32,460 nucleotides of DNA from an uncultured Opitutia bacterium (GTDB lineage Bacteria; Verrucomicrobiota; Verrucomicrobiia; Opitutales; Opitutaceae). The stretch lies in contig CAIYFD010000132.1 in assembly GCA_903925425.1 (NCBI GenBank), positions 1 to 32,460 on the forward strand, in the 5' to 3' direction. Below the pieces are notes generated by a model. The model was not told the origin of the DNA. It made no database searches and saw only the letters and a program-made list of their open reading frames with translations. This document shows, one piece after another, positions 27,148 to 32,460 of this stretch. Within the stretch, counting starts at the first letter, position 1, and every line of letters starts with the position of its first letter. Made by a program: the position numbers and the translations under genes.

Positions 27148-27999
27148 ATGGCGGTCACAGCCTCCCGATTGTTCCTGGCCGGATTGAATCCGGTCGCCCC
27201 CCTTCGCCAGCTCACCGCCCGACGTGAACTGCTCTGGCAGTTCACCAAGCGCAACTTCGAGCAGAAGCACAAAGGCAGCTACCTGGGCATCGGCTGGGCC
27301 GTGCTGAACCCACTGCTGATGCTCGGACTGTACTTCATCGTCTTCGGTAAGATCTTCGGGGGTCACTTCGGCGGCATTCCGGAGGAAGGACCGTTCGACT
27401 TCGCCTTGGCCCTGCTCATCGGCCTCACGATCTTTCACTTCCTCTCCGAGGCCATCAACCAGTCACCGGCGCTCATCGTCGCGAATCCCAACCTCGTAAA
27501 GAAGGTGGTATTCCCGGTGGAAATCATCCCGGTGGCCAATCTCGGCGCGGCCTTGGTGAACTTCGCCGTCTGTCTGGCCCTCGTGGTCGTGGGGCAGGCA
27601 TTTTGGGGCAAGCTCGGGCTCGGAATCGGAATGCTTTGGCTGCCCGTGCTCGTCACTCCCGTGATCCTCATGGGCTTCGGCCTCGGCTGGCTGCTGGCAG
27701 GCTTGGGCGTTTTTCTGCGCGACATCGCCCAGACCACCCAGTTTCTGTCCCTGGTCCTGATGTACATCAGCGCGGTGTTTTTCCCGGTGGAGCGGATCAA
27801 ACAAATCCCCCTGCTGTGGGACTTCTTGAAGTTCAATCCGGTGCTGCAATCGATCCGCCTGTGCCGGGAAACCCTGCTCTGGCACCACGCCATCGACTTG
27901 ACCCTCCTCGGCTGGCTCTACGTTGCCGGCCTGCTGATCTTCGTCGCCGGGCACGCGTGCTTCGCCGCGCTCCGGCCGTCCTTTGCCGACGTTCTTTAG
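27148..27999 (+). CDS. ABC-2 type polysaccharide export permease (Wzm/TagG-like)
   Basis: RRELLWQFTKRNFEQKHKGSYLGIGWAVLNPLLMLGLYFIVFGKIF; QFLSLVLMYISAVFFPVERIKQIP; LLKFNPVL region. Confidence 0.92.
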   Translation: MAVTASRLFLAGLNPVAPLRQLTARRELLWQFTKRNFEQKHKGSYLGIGWAVLNPLLMLGLYFIVFGKIFGGHFGGIPEEGPFDFALALLIGLTIFHFLSEAINQSPALIVANPNLVKKVVFPVEIIPVANLGAALVNFAVCLALVVVGQAFWGKLGLGIGMLWLPVLVTPVILMGFGLGWLLAGLGVFLRDIAQTTQFLSLVLMYISAVFFPVERIKQIPLLWDFLKFNPVLQSIRLCRETLLWHHAIDLTLLGWLYVAGLLIFVAGHACFAALRPSFADVL

Positions 28000-28072
28000 G
28001 ATTGCCGTTGCCGTTCGCCGGCAGCGTCATCTCCGGTTCAACTTTACCGACGTTTCCAAGACATTTCCGGCC

Positions 28073-29545
28073 ATGCCCTCCCTCCTCCGATCCCGCCTGA
28101 AACTCGCGATTTCCTTCGGCCTGACTACGCTAGTCCTCTTTTTCAGCGGTTGCGCCAAGCAAACCACCCCCGCGGCGGAGACAGAGGCCGAAGCCAAGCG
28201 GCTTTACGAGCGGGCCGACGACTTCGTGAAGAAGATCGGCGAGGGCACCTACTCCTACGAGTACATCAATTTCCATTACAATCAGGCGGACAAGAACATC
28301 CAACGGATCCTAACCGCCTACCCCGAAACGGAGATGGGCAGGAAGCTAAAGGCCGGGGAACTCAAACTGGGCAACTACACCATCGACCAGTTCCGGGACT
28401 CCATCCTGCCCCAGTTGGGCGACATGAAGGAGGCCACGGAGAGCTTCATAAATTGCGCCATCTACCTGCATAATCTGCCCGAGGCGAATAGGGCGGAGTC
28501 GCGCGGTGCGCTGGCCCTGATTCTGGAGACACTCTGCCGTCAGGTGCGATCGGATGAGGCGCTCATATTTCCCAACCTCGATGAGGACCGGCTGCTCAAG
28601 CTGGCAACCATCACTCGCATCGTGTCCACGGGGGCGCAAAAAGGCGTCGGCTTGAACGTGATCCAAAGTGCGGAGCCGGGGGAAGAGCCGACGCTGGCAG
28701 GAGCCTACGCCCAAGGCTTGGCGGTCGGCGGCATGAAACTTGAGGATTTAGAGGCGCTGCCCGGTCGCTTCGAATCCCCCGGCCGCGAAGTGGAGCTGGG
28801 CATCCTCCGAGGCATGATCGAGCGCATGGCCAACATCTACCGCAACGATCACGACCTCATGCTCAAGAAAAAGACGGCCGAGAAGTCCGCGATTTCGGAA
28901 AAATCGCCCGCACCCGCCAAGGTCGAATCGGTCCGCTATGATGTGGCGGACTATTTTCGCCAAACCTTTGGGAGTCGGCCCTTGCCCGCCGCCAGCATCG
29001 CCTACGCCGGTTACCGGGCTCTGCAGGGTGAACTGGAGGAGGCCCGCGCCCTGACCGCCGGTCTCGGCGACGAAGCCCTGGCGCAGGTCATCATCAACTA
29101 TTACGATTCCCTCGGCCTGAACGACCGCCTGACCGGCGGCGAATCGCTGCACCGGCAATGGGGCTTGGGAGCGGCTGCCGTGACGCAGTGCGACCTCAAG
29201 CTGGTCGATTACTTGGCGCGCAACGGCCTGCTGCCCGAAGCCGAACGCCTGCGCATCTCCGCCGTGGCCACGACCCCGGCGCTGCGCGACCAGTACATCC
29301 GCAGCTACATGCATGGCATGTTCTATTCCCGCACCGCTCTCTTCCGGCTCACCAACACCACGATTCCGGATCTCGACATCCGTGACCCGGCAATCTGCGC
29401 CGAGGTACTGCTCGACTGGGTCCTCTCGCCCAACCGGCTCCAAAAGGGCTCTTCCTGGGGCGCCGACCAGATCCTCTTCAAGTACTTCTCCATGCAAAAG
29501 GAAGGCCGGCCGGTTTCCCGCCAGATTGGCGCCAAGCGCAAGTGA
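28073..29545 (+). CDS. Uncharacterised lipoprotein
   Basis: MPSLLRSRLKLAISFGLTTLVLFFSGCAKQTTPA lipobox; alpha-rich remainder with no family recognised. Confidence 0.8.
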   Translation: MPSLLRSRLKLAISFGLTTLVLFFSGCAKQTTPAAETEAEAKRLYERADDFVKKIGEGTYSYEYINFHYNQADKNIQRILTAYPETEMGRKLKAGELKLGNYTIDQFRDSILPQLGDMKEATESFINCAIYLHNLPEANRAESRGALALILETLCRQVRSDEALIFPNLDEDRLLKLATITRIVSTGAQKGVGLNVIQSAEPGEEPTLAGAYAQGLAVGGMKLEDLEALPGRFESPGREVELGILRGMIERMANIYRNDHDLMLKKKTAEKSAISEKSPAPAKVESVRYDVADYFRQTFGSRPLPAASIAYAGYRALQGELEEARALTAGLGDEALAQVIINYYDSLGLNDRLTGGESLHRQWGLGAAAVTQCDLKLVDYLARNGLLPEAERLRISAVATTPALRDQYIRSYMHGMFYSRTALFRLTNTTIPDLDIRDPAICAEVLLDWVLSPNRLQKGSSWGADQILFKYFSMQKEGRPVSRQIGAKRK

Positions 29546-29598
29546 TGGTTTGCCCGGTGTCCTGACGTCATCCCGTCCGGCTCAGCCACCCCTCCCCC

Positions 29599-30918
29599 AT
29601 GAACGAATTCCTCTCCTTCCTGCGCATGGCGTTCGAGCCTGCCGGGGCGGATGAAGCTGGCCGGATCTTCAACACCTACTGGTTCGTGGTGTTCGCGGCA
29701 GTCGCAACTGCCGGTTTCTGGCTCCTGCGCAAACCGGCCCTTCGCCTGCCGTTCCTCGCCCTCGCCTGCGTGGCCTTCCACTACCATTTCGCCGGACCGG
29801 CTGGAATGGCCCCGATCATCGTTCTCGGCATTGTCACCTACCTCATTGGGCTGACCCGCAGCCGCCACGCCTGCGTGGCCGGCATCATCCTGTCCGTCCT
29901 GGCGCTCTGTTTCTACAAGTACGCGCATTTCCTGACCCTCGAGGTGCTGGGCCAGATCAACAAAAGCTGGGGTCCCGCGATCGAGGCCTACGCCCGCCTG
30001 AAACTGCCCAAGCTGGCCTCCCCCGAGGGCAGCGCCTATCTTTTTGTGCCGCCCCTCGGCATGAGTTTCTTCGCGTTCGAGTTCGTGCACTACCTTTACG
30101 AGGTAAGGAAGGGTGCCGCCCCGCTCAGGAATCCGCTACACTTTACCCTGTTCTCGATCTTCTTCCCCTCCCTAGTAGCGGGGCCGATCAAGCGTTTCGG
30201 ACAGTTCATCCCGTCGCTCGAGGCCGGGGCGAGTCAGGTCGGTCCCGACGATGTGGCGATTGGTTTCCGCCGGATCGCCATGGGCTTCCTCAAAAAGGTG
30301 GTAATTGCGGACAACCTGACGTCGGCACTCGGGCTTTATATCGGCACTTACAACGATCCGCATGTGGCCCAGTTCGCGGCGTACGGCATGGCCACCCGCT
30401 GGTTCCTGCTAATCCTGATCGCGCTGAGAATTCTCTTCGATTTCAGCGGCTACAGCGACATCGCCATCGGGCTGGCCCGCCTGCTCGGCATCCAGCTTCC
30501 GGAGAACTTCAATTGGCCCTACGCAGCCAAAAGCATCCAGGATTTCTGGCAGCGCTGGCACATTTCGCTGAGCTCGTGGATCCGGGACTACGTCTACATT
30601 CCCCTCGGCGGCAACCGCCACGGAGCCGGCCGCAAGATCCTGAACGGACTCGTGGCCTTTGCCTTGTGCGGACTCTGGCATGGCGCGGCTTGGAACTTTG
30701 TGGTCTGGGGCCTTTATCACGGCACCGGGCTGGCCATCTGCGCCAATTACCGCGCTCTGCCGGGCGTCGGCCAGCCGCTGGGCAAACTGCTCGATCTGGC
30801 CCCGAAGGGTTCATGGCTGCTCACCCAGCTCTTTGTTTGCCTCGGCTGGCTGCTGTTCTTCTATCCCCTCGACAAGGCGGCGCAACTGGCCGGGCTGCTC
30901 TTCGGAATCACCCCATGA
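29599..30918 (+). CDS. MBOAT family O-acyltransferase (AlgI/DltB-like)
   Basis: SIFFPSLVAGPIKRFGQFIPSLE, DFSGYSDIAIGLARLLGIQLPENFNWPY, DFWQRWHISLSSWIRDYVYIPLGGNRHG, catalytic His in GLWHGAAWNFVVWGLYHG. Confidence 0.96.
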   Translation: MNEFLSFLRMAFEPAGADEAGRIFNTYWFVVFAAVATAGFWLLRKPALRLPFLALACVAFHYHFAGPAGMAPIIVLGIVTYLIGLTRSRHACVAGIILSVLALCFYKYAHFLTLEVLGQINKSWGPAIEAYARLKLPKLASPEGSAYLFVPPLGMSFFAFEFVHYLYEVRKGAAPLRNPLHFTLFSIFFPSLVAGPIKRFGQFIPSLEAGASQVGPDDVAIGFRRIAMGFLKKVVIADNLTSALGLYIGTYNDPHVAQFAAYGMATRWFLLILIALRILFDFSGYSDIAIGLARLLGIQLPENFNWPYAAKSIQDFWQRWHISLSSWIRDYVYIPLGGNRHGAGRKILNGLVAFALCGLWHGAAWNFVVWGLYHGTGLAICANYRALPGVGQPLGKLLDLAPKGSWLLTQLFVCLGWLLFFYPLDKAAQLAGLLFGITP

Positions 30919-32159
30919 CCACCAAGGAGATTTTCCTGGCGCTCCGCACCAGCATGGTCACCCGCACCGTGCTGGCGGGCCTCGCGGTCGGTTTCGTCGG
31001 CATGTGCCTGCTCGGACGCCGCGCCGCCCACACCGTGGCTCACGAGAACTTCATCCGCTTCACGCAGTACACTTCCCCGGAATCAAAGTACTACCCGACG
31101 GTCAGCGAGATGATGTCGATCGTCCGCGCAAAGATCAAACCGGGGCAGATCCTCGTGGTCGTCGGCGGCAATTCCATCCTGCGCGGCGTCGCCCAGACTC
31201 CGGACCAGGTCTGGTCCCGAAAACTGCAGGAAAAGCTGGGCGATGGCTACTGCGTGGTGAACTTCGCCTTCAACAGCTCCCTGATCACGGACGCCGCCTC
31301 GGTCGCCGCGGAGGCACTGTCCAAGGAGTTCCCCCGCCAGATCTACATCGCGAACGCGGCGCCGACGCAGGCGCCCACGCCGGGCGGCAGCAGTGTCTAC
31401 CGCTGGGTCTATTGGGATGCGTATTACAAGGGCCTGTTGCTCGATGCTCCTGCCCGGGAAAAGAAGGTCGCGGACACCATCTATACCCGGATTCCTTATC
31501 CAGACGGGCACGTCGTCTACCCTTTCAGGGGCAATATCCAGGAGCTGAAGCTCGCCGCCTGGTTGGACAGCTGGTGCTACTTCAACGATTTCTGGAATGA
31601 CGTTGCCTATGAGGATTTCAACACCGTCTGGGGCAACCTGATGCCCGGGTTGGCCGACTTCATGCAGCCGCGGAAAAACTGGCGGGACCCGGATCCCGAC
31701 GGGACGCAAATCCCCATGACCGTCCGCTTTCCTGCCACGACTCTCGAGGGCGAACTGGCCAACATCCGCGGCAACAGCCAATACGCCTTCAACAAGGACG
31801 CTGCTGGAAAATGGGAGATCTATCTCCCCCTTTGGGACGACGTTTTCCAAAAAGGCATCCAGGATATTTTCCCGCCGGCCCTGAAATCGCGCACCTTGAT
31901 TCTGCTCAGCGGCACCGCGACGTACTACACGCGCTGGCTAACCGAGGATGAGCGCTATCGCGACAAGATCGCCTATGAGATGGCCGTGCAGCGCTGGAAG
32001 GCGGGCGGCTTCGACGCCATGGAGTACGGGCGCGATTTCGCGATCGAGGACTTTTATGACCGGACCCATCTCACGGCAACCGGCGCCCTGAAGCTGTCCG
32101 GCATGGTGGCACCCAAGGTCCGCGAAATGGCTCAGCAACTCGGATATCTCCCCAAATGA
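30915..32159 (+). CDS. Membrane-anchored SGNH/DltD/AlgJ-like acyltransferase
   Basis: N-terminal TM; block I VVGGNSILRG (Ser), block V-like DRTHLTATG (Asp-x-x-His); ATGA overlap with the MBOAT gene. Confidence 0.75.
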   Translation: MTTKEIFLALRTSMVTRTVLAGLAVGFVGMCLLGRRAAHTVAHENFIRFTQYTSPESKYYPTVSEMMSIVRAKIKPGQILVVVGGNSILRGVAQTPDQVWSRKLQEKLGDGYCVVNFAFNSSLITDAASVAAEALSKEFPRQIYIANAAPTQAPTPGGSSVYRWVYWDAYYKGLLLDAPAREKKVADTIYTRIPYPDGHVVYPFRGNIQELKLAAWLDSWCYFNDFWNDVAYEDFNTVWGNLMPGLADFMQPRKNWRDPDPDGTQIPMTVRFPATTLEGELANIRGNSQYAFNKDAAGKWEIYLPLWDDVFQKGIQDIFPPALKSRTLILLSGTATYYTRWLTEDERYRDKIAYEMAVQRWKAGGFDAMEYGRDFAIEDFYDRTHLTATGALKLSGMVAPKVREMAQQLGYLPK

Positions 32160-32302
32160 GCTCGCCCGAACAATTCGTCCGCTCCCCGCTCGCCCGGCAT
32201 GCGTTCTCGCTGCTGGTCGGGCTGACCGTCGGCGTGTTTCTCCACTACCTGCTCTACCGGCTCGGGCTCCCGATCCAGCCGTTCATCTACGTGGCGTTCT
32301 GA
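32156..32302 (+). CDS. 48-aa single-TM microprotein with DltX-like C-terminal FIYVAF motif
   Basis: MSSPEQFVRSPLARHAFSLLVGLTVGVFLHYLLYRLGLPIQPFIYVAF; ATGA overlap with the SGNH gene and stop/start overlap with the next gene; below the length cutoff of the supplied ORF track. Confidence 0.8.
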   Translation: MSSPEQFVRSPLARHAFSLLVGLTVGVFLHYLLYRLGLPIQPFIYVAF

Positions 32303-32460
32303 TGTCGCTGTCCTCCCGCACCTTCCTGCTCGTCACCGCGCTGCTGCTCAGCGGCGCCGCCCTGCGCGCCGATCCCCTCGACGAGTGGACGTGGCGCGGC
32401 ACGGAGGCCAAGGGCAGTTTTAAGGGCGAAAACTACAACGGTGCCGCCTACGCCAACGGC
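32302..32460 (+). CDS. Secreted protein, N-terminal part (truncated by window edge)
   Basis: MSLSSRTFLLVTALLLSGAALRADPLDEWTWRGTEAKGSFKGENYNGAAYANG...; signal peptide; ATG overlaps the preceding stop. Confidence 0.7.
   Translation, partial: MSLSSRTFLLVTALLLSGAALRADPLDEWTWRGTEAKGSFKGENYNGAAYANG

Overview
The window is GC-rich chromosomal DNA with gene content and intergenic repeats that look like Verrucomicrobia/Opitutaceae (taxonomy is inference). It is densely coding. From left to right it holds: a lytic-transglycosylase lipoprotein (partial), fabF-acpP-fabG, a CysJ-like FAD/NAD(P)H reductase, an RsuA-type pseudouridine synthase, an SH3-like secreted protein, folD, a REC-histidine kinase hybrid, proC and hldD. 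These are followed by a long minus-strand respiratory operon: alternative complex III (actABCDEF), then a small one-TM protein, then cbb3-like ccoN-ccoO-ccoP. Next come a TolC/HlyD/LolC-like/LolD-like export operon and a plus-strand envelope-polysaccharide region (DegT aminotransferase, Wzm-like ABC permease, lipoprotein, MBOAT, SGNH-like transferase, microprotein, secreted protein). Two observations stand out. (1) A 48-aa ORF absent from the supplied ORF track (32156..32302) lies between the MBOAT/SGNH pair and the next gene. It is a predicted single-TM microprotein ending in ...PFIYVAF, which resembles the DltX-type C-terminal acyl-shuttle hexapeptide and suggests a three-component polysaccharide acylation machine. 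(2) The CcoN-like subunit fused to the ACIII operon has lost five of the six canonical heme/Cu histidine ligands and the active-site tyrosine, while its CcoO/CcoP partners keep their heme c motifs. It is therefore predicted to be a cofactor-less pseudo-oxidase scaffold on ACIII. Several perfect intergenic hairpins/inverted repeats and an acpP-fabF internal terminator are also reported. No tRNA, rRNA, CRISPR or IS element was recognised.
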